In this document: positions 53,099 to 62,772 of the stretch, piece after piece
How positions within the stretch are numbered: position 1 is the first letter of the stretch
Layout of the letters: every line of letters begins with the position of its first letter
Assembly (NCBI RefSeq): GCF_023169885.1
Contig: NZ_AP025516.1
Location: forward strand, 62,001-126,000
Direction: 5' to 3'
DNA from: Desulfofustis limnaeus
GTDB taxonomy: Bacteria; Desulfobacterota; Desulfobulbia; Desulfobulbales; Desulfocapsaceae
Length of the DNA: 64,000 nucleotides
Position numbers and translations under genes: made by a program
Notes under the pieces: generated by a model
The model's input: only the letters and a program-made list of their open reading frames with translations
The model's database searches: none
Told to the model about the DNA's origin: nothing

Positions 53099-54684
53099 AC
53101 GGTTCAATCATCGATTCACCAGCCTGGCAAAAATTGTCGTTACTGGCCAGGCAGCCTTACGATTTGACTAAACCCGGGGCCTTGAGTGCGGATAATCGAC
53201 TGGCTTCGTTTACCGCGACGTCCGCCGGTTTGCGACTGCTCTTTGCCACCCAGCGGGTGGATGGTCAGGTTCTCGCAGCCTTGCAACACCTGGCCGATGA
53301 ACAGAACCTCATCGGTCGGCTGCGGGAGATGAAGGCCGGTGCCGTGATAAACAGGATCGTCGGCTGGCCCAGCGAGAACCGTCAAGTCCTGCATACGTCC
53401 ACCCGGGACATCTTTACCGACAAGCCAGCCGAACCGGAGTCGGCCAGCCGGGCCCGCCGGGAATTGAACAAGCTGGAGCAGTTTGTCCAAGACGTGGACT
53501 CCGGCAGGCTGCATGGCGCCGGTGGCAAGCCGTTTCGCACCATGATCAATGTCGGCATCGGCGGTTCCGATCTTGGGCCACGAGCGGTGCATGAGGCACT
53601 GCAGGCCTTCTACCGGGAGGGACGGCAGGTTCGCTTCATCGCCAATGTCGACCCTGATGACGCAGCCCGGGTGCTGGCGTCGTGCGACCTTGAAGAAACC
53701 CTGGTGACTATCGTTTCGAAGAGTGGATCAACGCTGGAAACGTTGACCAACGAGGCGTTGGTCCGAGCCGCTTTTGAGCGTGCCGGTTTGGACTCGTCCC
53801 GTCATTTTCTGGCGGTCACCGGGATCGGAAGTCCGATGGAGGACCCGCAACGCTACCTCCGTTCCTTTTCCATGTTCGACTCTATCGGCGGCAGGTATTC
53901 GACGACCTCGATGGTCGGCGGTGTATCTCTGGGCTTTGCCTTGGGCATGGACCAACTGCTCGCCTTTCTGCGAGGCGCGGCAGCCATGGATGCAGCGGCC
54001 GAAGAGCCGGACATGTACCGGAATCTGCCGTTGCTGCTGGCCTTGCTCGGTATCTGGAACCGCAATTTTCTGGGCTATCCGACGCTGGCTATCCTTCCCT
54101 ATAGCCAGGCGCTGCATCGTTTCCCTGCGCACCTGCAGCAATGCGACATGGAGAGCAACGGTAAGGCGATTACCACCGATGGAGAACCGGTCAACGTTGC
54201 GACCGGGCCGATCGTTTGGGGGGAACCGGGGACCAATGGCCAGCACGCCTTTTACCAATTGCTCCATCAGGGTACCGATATCGTACCGGTTGAGTTTATC
54301 GGTTTTCTCCAGTCGCAGCACCAGCAGGATCTGCTGGTTGCCGGGACGACGTCGCAACAGAAGCTGTTGGCCAACCTGCTGGCCCAGGCTGTGGCCTTGG
54401 CCTGCGGGCGAGCAAACGACAATCCGAACCAACGCTTTGCCGGCAACCGGCCCAGTTCGATACTCGTTGGTGAACGCCTCGACCCTTACGCCATGGGGAG
54501 CCTTTTGTCCCTGTACGAAGCAAAGATTGTTTTTCAGGGATTCGTGTGGCGCATTAACTCCTTCGACCAGGAGGGTGTGCAATTGGGCAAGATCCTGGCA
54601 ACCGACCTTCTGGAGCTGATGCAAGGGGTTGACAGAACAGTGCCGTCGGAACTTAGCCAATTCCTCCGGGAGCTGGAAAGATAA
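53095..54684 (+). CDS. pgi: Glucose-6-phosphate isomerase
   Basis: 529 residues. [60 protein letters not shown] and [18 protein letters not shown] are the characteristic blocks, the last holding the catalytic His. It interconverts glucose 6-phosphate and fructose 6-phosphate. The N-terminus is shorter than in E. coli. It is coupled to rpe and followed by the dsr promoter region. Confidence 0.92.
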   Translation: MNGSIIDSPAWQKLSLLARQPYDLTKPGALSADNRLASFTATSAGLRLLFATQRVDGQVLAALQHLADEQNLIGRLREMKAGAVINRIVGWPSENRQVLHTSTRDIFTDKPAEPESASRARRELNKLEQFVQDVDSGRLHGAGGKPFRTMINVGIGGSDLGPRAVHEALQAFYREGRQVRFIANVDPDDAARVLASCDLEETLVTIVSKSGSTLETLTNEALVRAAFERAGLDSSRHFLAVTGIGSPMEDPQRYLRSFSMFDSIGGRYSTTSMVGGVSLGFALGMDQLLAFLRGAAAMDAAAEEPDMYRNLPLLLALLGIWNRNFLGYPTLAILPYSQALHRFPAHLQQCDMESNGKAITTDGEPVNVATGPIVWGEPGTNGQHAFYQLLHQGTDIVPVEFIGFLQSQHQQDLLVAGTTSQQKLLANLLAQAVALACGRANDNPNQRFAGNRPSSILVGERLDPYAMGSLLSLYEAKIVFQGFVWRINSFDQEGVQLGKILATDLLELMQGVDRTVPSELSQFLRELER

Positions 54685-54752
54685 AGGAAAAGACGAATCC
54701 TCGGAAGGTGAATCGCTATTCATTTTCGGGACTGTGTGGCACCGCTTTTTTG

Positions 54753-54781
54753 TTGACAAACAAAGCCTTCGGTTATATCCT
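54753..54781 (+). promoter_or_regulatory. dsr operon promoter
   Basis: Perfect TTGACA at 54753, a 17-nt spacer and TATCCT at 54776. Predicted start near 54788, giving a leader of about 185 nt before dsrA. Confidence 0.6.
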
Positions 54782-54904
54782 CACATGCTACATATTTCGC
54801 ATCGGTTCGGTGCCTTGTGCCACGTAAAAACTGGGCTGTCAGGCGCATCCTGGAACAGGCGGAACAGCGTTGCCGGACTGCGGCGGGTGACTCGGCCTTC
54901 TGTG

Positions 54905-54918
54905 CGAATAAGTATTCG
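54905..54918. promoter_or_regulatory. Small inverted repeat in the dsrA leader
   Basis: CGAATA-ag-TATTCG, about 60 bp upstream of the dsrA start and downstream of the predicted promoter. It could be an operator or a short RNA stem; six-base arms can also occur by chance. Confidence 0.3.
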
Positions 54919-54974
54919 TATGAGAGTTTATTGGATAGGGTAGCAGTATCAACAGTAATTCAAAGGAGGAAATC

Positions 54975-56255
54975 ATGGCAAAACATGAGACACCCTTGTT
55001 AGACCAACTGGAGACTGGCCCGTGGCCAAGCTTCGTCACCGACCTGAAGAAACAGGCCGAGACCAAGCCGGAGGTGTATGACATCCTCGGTCAGCTTGAG
55101 CTGTCTTACAAGGATCGGATCACCCATTGGAAACACGGCGGTATCGTCGGCGTTTTCGGTTACGGCGGCGGTATCGTTGGCCGTTACTCGGACCTGCCGG
55201 AGAAATTCCCGGGCGTCGAGCACTTTCACACGATTCGTGTCGCCCAGCCGGCTTCCAAGTACTACTCCACCGCCAACCTGCGCAAGCTCATGGATCTCTG
55301 GGAAAAGCACGGATCGGCAGTCACCAACTTCCACGGTTCGACCGGTGACATCATCCTGCTCGGTACCCGTACCGAAAATCTCGAGCCGTTCTTCTGGGAT
55401 CTGACCCACGAAATGGGCCAGGACCTGGGCGGTTCCGGTTCCAACCTGCGTACCCCGGCTTGTTGCCTTGGTCAGTCTCGCTGTGAATGGGCCTGCTACG
55501 ATACTCAGGAAGCGTGCTATCAGCTGACCTTGAAGTATCAGGACGAGATTCATCGTCCGGCCTTCCCGTACAAGTTTAAATTCAAGTTCTCCGGCTGCCC
55601 GAATGACTGTGTCGCCGCCATCGCCCGTTCCGACATATCCGTGATCGGTACCTGGCGTGACGAGATCCGCATCGACCAGGCGGCAGTGAAAGAGTACATC
55701 GCCGGCAATTACCCGGCAAACGGTGGTGCGCACAGCGGCCGCGACTGGGGCAAGTTCGATATTCAGAAAGAAGTGATCGACCTCTGCCCGACCCAGTGCA
55801 TGTGGATGGAAGGCGGCGAACTGAAGATCGACGACAAGGAATGTACCCGTTGTATGCACTGCATCAACGTCATGCCGCGGGCTCTGCGCCCGGGCGCCGA
55901 TCAAGGGGCATCGATCCTGGTGGGAGCCAAGGCTCCGATCCTGGAGGGCGCTCAGATGTCGACCTTGATAATTCCGTTCATGAAGGTATCCGCAGACAAC
56001 GAATACGAGGAACTGGTAGAGTTCATCGAGAAGGTCTGGGATTGGTGGATGGAAGTTGGTAAGAACCGTGAGCGTGTCGGTGAGACCATGCAGCGCGTTG
56101 GTTTACCGACCTTCATCAAGGTTATGGAAATTGAGCCGATTCCGCAAATGATTAAAGAGCCGCGTTCGAACCCCTATGTCTTCTGGTCCGATGAAGAGGT
56201 TCCCGGTGGATTTGAGCGTGACATCGACGAATTCCGCCGTCGTCATGCGGCGTAA
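54975..56255 (+). CDS. dsrA: Dissimilatory sulfite reductase alpha subunit
   Basis: 426 residues, AAAGGAGG before the ATG. The siroheme-[4Fe-4S] cysteines appear in ACCLGQSRCEWACYD and FSGCPNDCVAAIARSD. An inserted ferredoxin domain follows (CPTQCMWMEGGELKID and CTRCMHCINVMP). With DsrB it forms the cytoplasmic alpha2-beta2 enzyme that reduces sulfite in sulfate respiration. The SRB-type gene order A-B-D points to a reductive enzyme. Confidence 0.97.
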   Translation: MAKHETPLLDQLETGPWPSFVTDLKKQAETKPEVYDILGQLELSYKDRITHWKHGGIVGVFGYGGGIVGRYSDLPEKFPGVEHFHTIRVAQPASKYYSTANLRKLMDLWEKHGSAVTNFHGSTGDIILLGTRTENLEPFFWDLTHEMGQDLGGSGSNLRTPACCLGQSRCEWACYDTQEACYQLTLKYQDEIHRPAFPYKFKFKFSGCPNDCVAAIARSDISVIGTWRDEIRIDQAAVKEYIAGNYPANGGAHSGRDWGKFDIQKEVIDLCPTQCMWMEGGELKIDDKECTRCMHCINVMPRALRPGADQGASILVGAKAPILEGAQMSTLIIPFMKVSADNEYEELVEFIEKVWDWWMEVGKNRERVGETMQRVGLPTFIKVMEIEPIPQMIKEPRSNPYVFWSDEEVPGGFERDIDEFRRRHAA

Positions 56256-56308
56256 GGGGAATGTCAGTATTCAGCGTGCTCTAAACTATCAATAAAAGGA
56301 GTAGCATC

Positions 56309-57436
56309 ATGGGTTATAATCCGGATAAACCGATGGAAGGTCGTCTTACCGATCTCGGTCCTCCACATTACGAACAATTCATGCCGCCGGTCATCAAAGA
56401 GAACAAAGGCAAGTGGCTGTGGCATGAGATTGTTCAGCCGGGCGTTTTAATGCACAAATCAGAGACCGGCGACGAAGTGTACACGGTCCGCGTCGGCTCC
56501 GCCCGTCTGGTGACCTGCCAGTTCATCCGCGAAGTATGCGACATCGCCGACAAGCATTGTGACGGCTATCTGCGCTTCACCACACGGAACAACCTCGAGT
56601 TCATGGTCGATTCCAAGGACAAGGTACAGCCCTTGCTCGATGAGTTGGCGAGCCGCGGCAATCGCTTCCCGGTTGGCGGCACCGGCGCTGGTGTGACCAA
56701 CATCGTTCATACTCAGGGCTGGATCCACTGCCACACCCCGGCAACCGACGCTTCCGGTCCGGTCAAGGCGGTCATGGATGAGCTGTTCGATTACTTCACC
56801 TCAATGACGCTGCCGGCCCAGGTACGTATCGCTCTGGCTTGCTGCCTCAACATGTGCGGTGCTGTTCATGCCTCCGACATCGCCATTCTCGGCATCCACC
56901 GTAAGCCGCCGATGATCGATCACAACCGGATCACCGGTGTCTGCGAGCTGCCGCTGGCCATCGCTTCTTGTCCGCTCGGTGCGGTCAAGCCGGCCAAGGC
57001 CGAGATCGACGGTAAAGAGATCAAGACCGTGAAGGTAACCGTTGAACGTTGTATGTTCTGCGGTAACTGTTACACCATGTGTCCGGCCATGCCGCTTGCC
57101 GATCCCGAAGGCGACGGTATCGCCATCCTGGTGGGTGGCAAGATCTCCAACCGGATTTCGCATCCGAAATTCTCCAAACTGGTTATTCCGTTCCTGCCCA
57201 ACAATACTCCGCGTTGGCCAGAAGTGGTTGAAGCCATTAAGAAAATCCTCGAGGCCTACGCCAAGGATGCCAAGAAGTATGAGCGCGTCGGCGAGTGGGC
57301 AGAGCGGATTGGTTGGGAGAGCTTCTTCGAGAAATGCGATATCCCGTTCACCGAGAAGAGTATCGATGATTATCGTCTGGCCTATGATACCTGGCGGACC
57401 AGCACACAATTCAAGTTCACCAGCCATATTAAGTAA
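56309..57436 (+). CDS. dsrB: Dissimilatory sulfite reductase beta subunit
   Basis: 375 residues; AAAGGAG upstream. Diagnostic parts: [62 protein letters not shown] and the ferredoxin cluster [20 protein letters not shown]. It pairs with DsrA and binds the catalytically competent siroheme. Followed by a strong hairpin and then dsrD. Confidence 0.97.
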   Translation: MGYNPDKPMEGRLTDLGPPHYEQFMPPVIKENKGKWLWHEIVQPGVLMHKSETGDEVYTVRVGSARLVTCQFIREVCDIADKHCDGYLRFTTRNNLEFMVDSKDKVQPLLDELASRGNRFPVGGTGAGVTNIVHTQGWIHCHTPATDASGPVKAVMDELFDYFTSMTLPAQVRIALACCLNMCGAVHASDIAILGIHRKPPMIDHNRITGVCELPLAIASCPLGAVKPAKAEIDGKEIKTVKVTVERCMFCGNCYTMCPAMPLADPEGDGIAILVGGKISNRISHPKFSKLVIPFLPNNTPRWPEVVEAIKKILEAYAKDAKKYERVGEWAERIGWESFFEKCDIPFTEKSIDDYRLAYDTWRTSTQFKFTSHIK

Positions 57437-57460
57437 TTGACTGGATCTTGAAGGGAATGA

Positions 57461-57486
57461 GCCCACTCCGCCCGCGCGGAGTGGGC
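57461..57486 (+). terminator. Hairpin between dsrB and dsrD
   Basis: GCCCACTCCGC pairs perfectly with GCGGAGTGGGC around a 4-nt loop, followed by TTTC. The short T run suggests partial termination or an RNA processing/stabilising stem, which would set a different level for dsrD than for dsrAB. Confidence 0.65.
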
Positions 57487-57526
57487 TTTCATGCCTTATC
57501 AGACAATTCAAGGAAAGGAGAACGTT

Positions 57527-57769
57527 ATGGCTCTGAGTGTTGAAGAATTGAAAGCTGCGATCGTCGAAAAGGCGGAGAAATCGCCCAAGCCCGCCTTGTA
57601 TGTCAAAGATTTCTATGCCTGTGACCCGGACGCGAAGCCGCGGGTCATCAAAAACCTGGCCAACGAGTTGGTACGAGAGGGCAAATTGATGTTCTGGTCC
57701 TCCGGTTCGACCACCATGTACGCAACGCCCAGTCGTGTCAAGAACGAAGAGAAGTCCGGCGGCATCTGA
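57527..57769 (+). CDS. dsrD: DsrD, small allosteric activator of sulfite reductase
   Basis: 80 residues from the ATG at 57527 (AAAGGAG upstream). A winged-helix protein: VEELKAAIVEKAEKSPKPAL, YVKDFYACDPDAKPRVIKNL, ANELVREGKLMFWSSGSTTM. Known as a marker of reductive sulfate metabolism and reported to stimulate DsrAB activity rather than bind DNA. Third gene of the operon, closed by a strong terminator. Confidence 0.95.
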   Translation: MALSVEELKAAIVEKAEKSPKPALYVKDFYACDPDAKPRVIKNLANELVREGKLMFWSSGSTTMYATPSRVKNEEKSGGI

Positions 57770-57796
57770 TTAGCTTATTGCTGTTCAATGCTCGCT

Positions 57797-57831
57797 AAGC
57801 GCAGGGCCCGTGATCGGGCTTTGCGCTTTTT
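57797..57831 (+). terminator. Intrinsic terminator of the dsr operon
   Basis: AAGCGCA pairs with TGCGCTT and the inner GCCCG pairs with CGGGC; five T residues follow. Stands 28 bp after dsrD and 20 bp before birA. Confidence 0.8.
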
Positions 57832-57849
57832 CGTTGTGAGGAACCAGTG

Positions 57850-58602
57850 ATGTTTCAGGATGAATACCTGAGGATAATCGATTCGACCAACGATCGAGCC
57901 CGGGAACTAGCCGAAAAAGGGGGTCCACATGGTTCGGGGGTGGTGGCCGAACAGCAGACGGCCGGCAGAGGCCGACTGAAGAGACCGTGGTTTTCTCCAG
58001 CCGGCAAAAACCTTTATTGTTCCTACATTATCCGTCCGGTTGTCCCTTTCTCGGAGTATCCGCGCTTGACTCTGGTTGCCGGCTTGGCTGTGGCGCACTT
58101 TATGAACGATCTACTACCCGGACGAGTCGGACTCAAGTGGCCCAACGATATCTTGCTGGGCGAAAAAAAATGCGGTGGGATTCTCTGCGAGTCGGTTTTG
58201 TCTCAGGATCGGCACACGGGGGGATATGCCATTGTCGGCATCGGGCTGAATCTTTTGCTGGAGCGAAACGAATTACCGGAAGAGTTGCGTGACCGTGCGA
58301 CCTCCCTGCTGATCGAAGGCGGTCCGCGACTCATGCCCCTGGACGCCTTTAATGTGTTACGCCGCCACCTGCTCGCGTGTATTGATGACTGGCAAAAAAT
58401 CGGCTTTCAATGGATCCTTGAACGCTGGAGCTCGTTCGATATCATGGTGGGCCGGCAGGCGACGTGGGTGACCCAGAAAAGAGAAGTCGTTACCGGTGTC
58501 AGTCTCGGACCTGACTCAAGTGGGCAATTATGTATTGAAGATGCTCAGGGAACTCGTCACCTGGTCGTGTCAGGTGATGTCACACTGGCAAGGGAACTTT
58601 GA
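57850..58602 (+). CDS. birA: Biotin-protein ligase without DNA-binding domain
   Basis: 250 residues from the ATG at 57850 (GAGG 8 nt upstream; a GTG one codon earlier is possible). The BPL core is intact: IDSTNDRARELAEKGGPHG, EQQTAGRGRLKRPWFSP, GLKWPNDILLGEKKCGGIL, YAIVGIGLNLLLE. A small C-terminal SH3-like cap is present. It lacks the N-terminal helix-turn-helix of bifunctional BirA and so should only attach biotin. Its last 11 bp overlap the start of repeat E. Confidence 0.88.
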   Translation: MFQDEYLRIIDSTNDRARELAEKGGPHGSGVVAEQQTAGRGRLKRPWFSPAGKNLYCSYIIRPVVPFSEYPRLTLVAGLAVAHFMNDLLPGRVGLKWPNDILLGEKKCGGILCESVLSQDRHTGGYAIVGIGLNLLLERNELPEELRDRATSLLIEGGPRLMPLDAFNVLRRHLLACIDDWQKIGFQWILERWSSFDIMVGRQATWVTQKREVVTGVSLGPDSSGQLCIEDAQGTRHLVVSGDVTLAREL

Positions 58603-58733
58603 AAAAGTGGCACTTCGCCCTATCTCATCGATGGGCGCTCACCTTTTAATCTGGCACTATCATGTTTATGTCTGCGGTAAAATGATCTTGCGCGCTTCGA
58701 TCTTGAACGACAAGCCTTACCTTTCAATCTCCC
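58592..58733. repeat. 142-bp repeat element, copy E
   Basis: Begins GGGAACTTTGAAAAAGTGGC and continues TTCGCCCTATCTCATCG, with the central TCTGCGGTAAAATGATC and TTGCGCGCTTCGATCTTGAA. The right end (CTTTCAATCTCCC) is more decayed. The left end supplies the stop codon of birA. Confidence 0.8.
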
Positions 58734-58762
58734 TGTAAGAAAGAGCTGAAAAATATCATGAG

Positions 58763-58813
58763 TCGTACCGGTGCCACGGTATTGACTGGCGGAAATCTTT
58801 GGCACCGGTACGA
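58763..58813. terminator. 14-bp perfect inverted repeat at the end of ahcY
   Basis: TCGTACCGGTGCCA and TGGCACCGGTACGA flank a 23-nt loop, between birA and the stop of the opposing ahcY gene. It has no T tract on either strand. It may end metK-ahcY transcription or bind a protein. Confidence 0.5.
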
Positions 58814-58836
58814 AGAGGAGAGGGGCCGACCCGTTA

Positions 58837-60135
58837 TTAATACCGATAGTACTCAGGTTTAAACGGACCGTCTATGGCGACGCCGATATAACGGGCTTGA
58901 TCTTCGGTCAAGGTGGTCAAGCGAGCACCGATTTTCTGCAGATGCAGACGGGCAACTTTCTCATCCAGATGTTTGGGCAGGAAGTAAACCTTTTTCTCAT
59001 AGTTGTCCGGATGGTTCCACAATTCGATCTGCGCCAGAACCTGGTTGGTGAAAGAATTACTCATGACAAAACTGGGGTGGCCGGTGGCGCAACCGAGATT
59101 GACCAATCTGCCTTCGGCAAGCACGATGATCTTCTTCCCGTCTGGAAAGATGACATGATCCACCTGCGGCTTGATATTCTGCCACGGTAGGCTTCGGATC
59201 GATGCGATATCGATTTCCGAGTCGAAGTGCCCGATATTGCAAACGATAGCCTGGTCCGGCATGCGTTCCATGTGGGCCCTGGTAATGACACTGACATTAC
59301 CGGTGCAGGTAACGAAAATGTTGCCCAGCGGGGCTGCCTCATCCATGGTTACGACACGGTACCCCTCCATGGCTGCCTGTAGTGCGCAGATCGGATCGAT
59401 TTCCGTGACCAGTACCGTTGCCCCCATACCGGCAAGCGCCTGAGCACAGCCCTTGCCGACGTCACCATACCCGGCCACAACGGCGATCTTGCCGGCGATC
59501 ATCACGTCTGTACCGCGTTTTATCCCATCTATCAGGGATTCCCGGCACCCGTATAGGTTGTCGAATTTCGACTTGGTCACCGAATCGTTGACGTTGATTG
59601 CCGGCGCGCCAAGGGTACCGGCTTTGGCCATTTCGTTGAGCCGGTGTACGCCGGTGGTGGTTTCCTCGGTGATACCACGGATCTGTTTTAATTCCTCGGG
59701 ATAGGTGCGATGCATGACCAGGGTCAGGTCACCGCCATCATCGAGGATCATGTTGGGCCGCCAGTTATCGGGGCCGAAAATGGTACGATCAATGCACCAC
59801 CAGAACTCTTCTTCGGTCTCGCCTTTCCAGGCGAATACGGGAATGCCGGCCGCAGCCATGGCAGCCGCCGCATGGTCCTGCGTGGAAAAGATATTGCACG
59901 ACGACCAGCGGATCTCGGCTCCCAGGTCGATCAGCGTCTCCATCAAGACGGCAGTTTGAATGGTCATGTGCAGGCAGCCGGCGATGCGTGCCCCTTTGAG
60001 TGGTTGGGAGCTCCGGTATTCCTCGCGAATGCTCATTAAACCGGGCATCTCGGTTTCGGCAATGGCGATCTCTTTTCTGCCCCATTCGGCAAGGGTAAGA
60101 TCGGCTACTTTAAAATCTTGTTCAGTTGCAGACAT
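58837..60135 (-). CDS. ahcY: Adenosylhomocysteinase
   Basis: 432 residues, GGAAAG upstream. Segments: [52 protein letters not shown], the NAD fold [16 protein letters not shown], and the C-terminal KPEYYRY that completes the neighbouring subunit's NAD site. It hydrolyses S-adenosylhomocysteine to homocysteine and adenosine, the clearing step after SAM-dependent methylation. It lies 40 bp downstream of metK on the same strand. Confidence 0.95.
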   Translation of the reverse strand: MSATEQDFKVADLTLAEWGRKEIAIAETEMPGLMSIREEYRSSQPLKGARIAGCLHMTIQTAVLMETLIDLGAEIRWSSCNIFSTQDHAAAAMAAAGIPVFAWKGETEEEFWWCIDRTIFGPDNWRPNMILDDGGDLTLVMHRTYPEELKQIRGITEETTTGVHRLNEMAKAGTLGAPAINVNDSVTKSKFDNLYGCRESLIDGIKRGTDVMIAGKIAVVAGYGDVGKGCAQALAGMGATVLVTEIDPICALQAAMEGYRVVTMDEAAPLGNIFVTCTGNVSVITRAHMERMPDQAIVCNIGHFDSEIDIASIRSLPWQNIKPQVDHVIFPDGKKIIVLAEGRLVNLGCATGHPSFVMSNSFTNQVLAQIELWNHPDNYEKKVYFLPKHLDEKVARLHLQKIGARLTTLTEDQARYIGVAIDGPFKPEYYRY

Positions 60136-60176
60136 CGGTTCTTTCCTTCAATCTAAGATTCTGATGATAGGGAGTG

Positions 60177-61340
60177 TCACAATCCGGCATCATGGCGCAG
60201 CGCTTCAGCCTTGTCGGTCCTTTCCCAGGTGAAGTCGTCACGTTTCCTGCCGAAATGACCGTAAGCAGCGGTGGCTTTGTAGATTGGCCGAAGCAGGTCG
60301 AGCTGTTGGATGATGGCTTTGGGACGAAGATCGAAATGATCCAGGACCAGCTCTCTGATCCGCTCATCACTGATCTTACCGGTGCCGAAACTGTTGATGT
60401 TCACCGACACCGGTTGGGAAATGCCGATGGCGTAGGCAACCTGCACCTCCAACTCGTCGGCGATTCCTGCGGCGACCAGATTCTTGGCGATATACCTCCC
60501 CATGTAGGAGGAGGAACGATCCACTTTGGACGGGTCTTTTCCGGAAAAGGCGCCGCCGCCATGGGAGCCTTTGCCACCATAGGTATCAACGATAATTTTT
60601 CGCCCGGTAACCCCGCAATCCCCGACGGGACCGCCGATAACGAATCGGCCGGTGGGGTTGATGAAGAATTTGGTTTTTTTGTCGAGCATCTCGGTCGGGA
60701 GTACCGGTTTGATAATCTCCTCCATCACGCCTTCTTTCAGGTCTTCATACGAAATGGTGGGCGCATGTTGGGTCGAGAGCACCACCGCATCAATCCGTTT
60801 GGGTACCTTATCCACATATTCGATGGTCACCTGGCTCTTGGCGTCTGGGCGCAGCCAGGGAAGAAGACCTGATTTTCTGACTTCGGCCTGGCGACGAGTC
60901 AACCGGTGGGCGAAGTGGATGGGCATTGGCATAAAGACCTCGGTATCGTTGCAGGCATAACCAAACATCAACCCCTGATCACCGGCGCCCTGATCGAGAT
61001 CCAGCCCACTGCCTTCGTTTACTCCCTGAGCGATATCAGGAGATTGTTTGTCTATGGAGGTCAGGACGGCGCAGGACTGCCAATCAAAACCCATTTCCGA
61101 GGAATTGTAGCCGATTTCCCGCACGGTCTGCCGGGCCACGTCAGGCATGTCCACCCAGGTGGCGGTGGTGATTTCACCAGCCACGAGAATCATGCCGGTG
61201 GTGACCATCGTCTCGCAGGCAACACGAGCGGCGGTATCTTTGGCGATAATGGCGTCGAGGATGGCGTCGGAAATCTGGTCGGCGATTTTATCGGGGTGGC
61301 CTTCGGACACAGATTCGGATGTGAAGAGATAACTGGACAT
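60177..61340 (-). CDS. metK: S-adenosylmethionine synthetase
   Basis: 387 residues from the ATG at 61340 (GGAG 6 nt upstream); the open frame extends further but without a start site. Motifs: [51 protein letters not shown] and [16 protein letters not shown]. It makes SAM from methionine and ATP. Co-oriented with ahcY as a SAM-cycle operon. I see no recognised SAM or SAH riboswitch in the upstream region. Confidence 0.95.
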   Translation of the reverse strand: MSSYLFTSESVSEGHPDKIADQISDAILDAIIAKDTAARVACETMVTTGMILVAGEITTATWVDMPDVARQTVREIGYNSSEMGFDWQSCAVLTSIDKQSPDIAQGVNEGSGLDLDQGAGDQGLMFGYACNDTEVFMPMPIHFAHRLTRRQAEVRKSGLLPWLRPDAKSQVTIEYVDKVPKRIDAVVLSTQHAPTISYEDLKEGVMEEIIKPVLPTEMLDKKTKFFINPTGRFVIGGPVGDCGVTGRKIIVDTYGGKGSHGGGAFSGKDPSKVDRSSSYMGRYIAKNLVAAGIADELEVQVAYAIGISQPVSVNINSFGTGKISDERIRELVLDHFDLRPKAIIQQLDLLRPIYKATAAYGHFGRKRDDFTWERTDKAEALRHDAGL

Positions 61341-61433
61341 GGTTGCTCCATTTCTGCAGAAAAGATTGTTGCGGGTTGCACGAGGTGTTGTTACGTCACG
61401 AGCAGGTGCAGGGGATATATGTGCCAAGCTGGT

Positions 61434-61464
61434 ACTATGAAAACTTAACAAGATGATTGTCAAG
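61434..61464 (-). promoter_or_regulatory. Putative metK promoter
   Basis: On the minus strand TTGACA (61464-61459) and CATAGT (61439-61434), 19 nt apart, which is slightly long. About 95 nt upstream of the metK start. The leader includes a direct repeat CACGAGGTG / CACGAGCAGGTG of unknown meaning. Confidence 0.35.
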
Positions 61465-61502
61465 AATAAAGAGGTCCGTCAACGCTGCAGTGGTAAAAAA
61501 GA

Positions 61503-61531
61503 CTGACGTACGCATCGAAAAAAAGTACAAT
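61503..61531 (+). promoter_or_regulatory. Putative kdsD promoter
   Basis: CTGACG at 61503, a 17-nt spacer and TACAAT at 61526, about 130 bp before the kdsD start. Together with the metK promoter it accounts for the otherwise empty 61341-61661 region. Confidence 0.45.
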
Positions 61532-61661
61532 AGCCGCCGAAATTCATCTTTTCTCAATTCCCGCTGCAGGGGCTTGAGCTGCATTTTCAGTCGGCGGTCC
61601 GTAACGTTCATAACAAAACAAGCACCATATCGCCTGTCAGACTCAGGCGTCAGGTTATACC

Positions 61662-62633
61662 ATGTCATTGGAAGAAGCTCGAGAGGTATTGGCGATAGAA
61701 GAACAGGGGCTGGCGGCAGTAAGACAGCGCCTGGGGACTGAGTTCATCAAAGCGGTGGAGTTGATTCTTGCCTGCCCAAGTCGACTGATCGTCACAGGTA
61801 TTGGCAAGTCCGGAATAATCGGGCAAAAGATTACCGCCACCATGAACAGTACCGGCACTCCGGCATTTTTCCTCCATCCCGTTGAGGCGATGCATGGGGA
61901 TCTTGGGATGGTGCAGGTAACCGATGTGGTGCTGGCCATCTCCTACTCCGGAGAAACCGCGGAGTTGAACATTTTGCTGAGCAGCTTGAAGCGCCGTTGT
62001 TCCGCCATTATTGCCATGACCGGCGGCACGCATTCCACGTTGGCCCTGGGAGCCGACGTGGTGCTGGACATTTCTGTTCCTCGGGAAGCGTGTCTGCTGG
62101 GGCTGGCCCCGACCGCTAGCACCACGGCCACCCTGGCGCTTGGTGATGCGCTGGCTGTGGTATTGATGAAGCGCAATAATTTCCAGGCCGCTGATTTCCG
62201 TAAAAATCATCCGGCCGGCAGCCTCGGGGAACGGCTCAAGGTGAAGGTCTCCGAGGTCATGCTAACCGGATCAGCCGTACCGTCGGTGCGTAACGGCGGC
62301 TCCATCAGCATTGCCGTCGACGAGTTGAACCGGAAAAACCTTGGCGCTGTAGTGGTTATCGATGAGAATGGGCGGGTCGACGGTATCCTGACCGATGGCG
62401 ATGTCCGTAGACTGGTGGCGGCCCGGATTGATTTCCAGGCCACGCCGGTTCGTGACGTCATGACCTGCGACCCGGTGACCATCGCCAGCGACATTCAGGC
62501 TGTCGATGCGTTGAGCATCATGCAGCGCCATGAGATCACCATACTACCGGTTACCGATGCGGACGGTGCGATGCAGGGGATCCTTCACCTCCACGACCTG
62601 CTGGGCAAAGGCGAGTTCCGGTTCCTGCTTTAG
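61662..62633 (+). CDS. kdsD: Arabinose-5-phosphate isomerase
   Basis: 323 residues. An N-terminal SIS domain (LIVTGIGKSGIIGQKITATM, AMHGDLGMVQVTDVVLAISY, GETAELNILL) and PREACLLGLAPTASTTATLA, followed by two CBS domains (VSEVMLTGSAVPSV, VRDVMTCDPVTIASD). This is the KdsD/GutQ layout. It makes arabinose 5-phosphate for KDO, the inner-core sugar of lipopolysaccharide, indicating a Gram-negative envelope. Repeat F starts at its stop codon. Confidence 0.93.
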   Translation: MSLEEAREVLAIEEQGLAAVRQRLGTEFIKAVELILACPSRLIVTGIGKSGIIGQKITATMNSTGTPAFFLHPVEAMHGDLGMVQVTDVVLAISYSGETAELNILLSSLKRRCSAIIAMTGGTHSTLALGADVVLDISVPREACLLGLAPTASTTATLALGDALAVVLMKRNNFQAADFRKNHPAGSLGERLKVKVSEVMLTGSAVPSVRNGGSISIAVDELNRKNLGAVVVIDENGRVDGILTDGDVRRLVAARIDFQATPVRDVMTCDPVTIASDIQAVDALSIMQRHEITILPVTDADGAMQGILHLHDLLGKGEFRFLL

Positions 62634-62771
62634 GAAACCTTGTGAAATTGGTGGGTCGCTCGATCCTGTCGTTGCGCAAGCAGATGTTATCCTCGGCACA
62701 TCATGTACATGCTTGGAGGAGGTTCGTGCGCGCCTCGATCTTGAACGAGATGTCGAATAGTGCAGCTTTCC
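62632..62771. repeat. 142-bp repeat element, copy F
   Basis: Diverged copy filling the whole gap between kdsD and the convergent TPR-like gene. Left end GGAAACCTTGTGAAATTGG, internal CGTTGCGCAAGCAG, and the well kept GTGCGCGCCTCGATCTTGAA. The right end is GCAGCTTTCC. Confidence 0.7.
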
Positions 62772-62772
62772 A

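Noticed and set aside
61341-61500. Possible SAM or SAH riboswitch upstream of metK-ahcY
   Set aside because: I could not match the leader to any known SAM or SAH riboswitch core; only a promoter-like pair and a small direct repeat are visible. A covariance-model search would decide.
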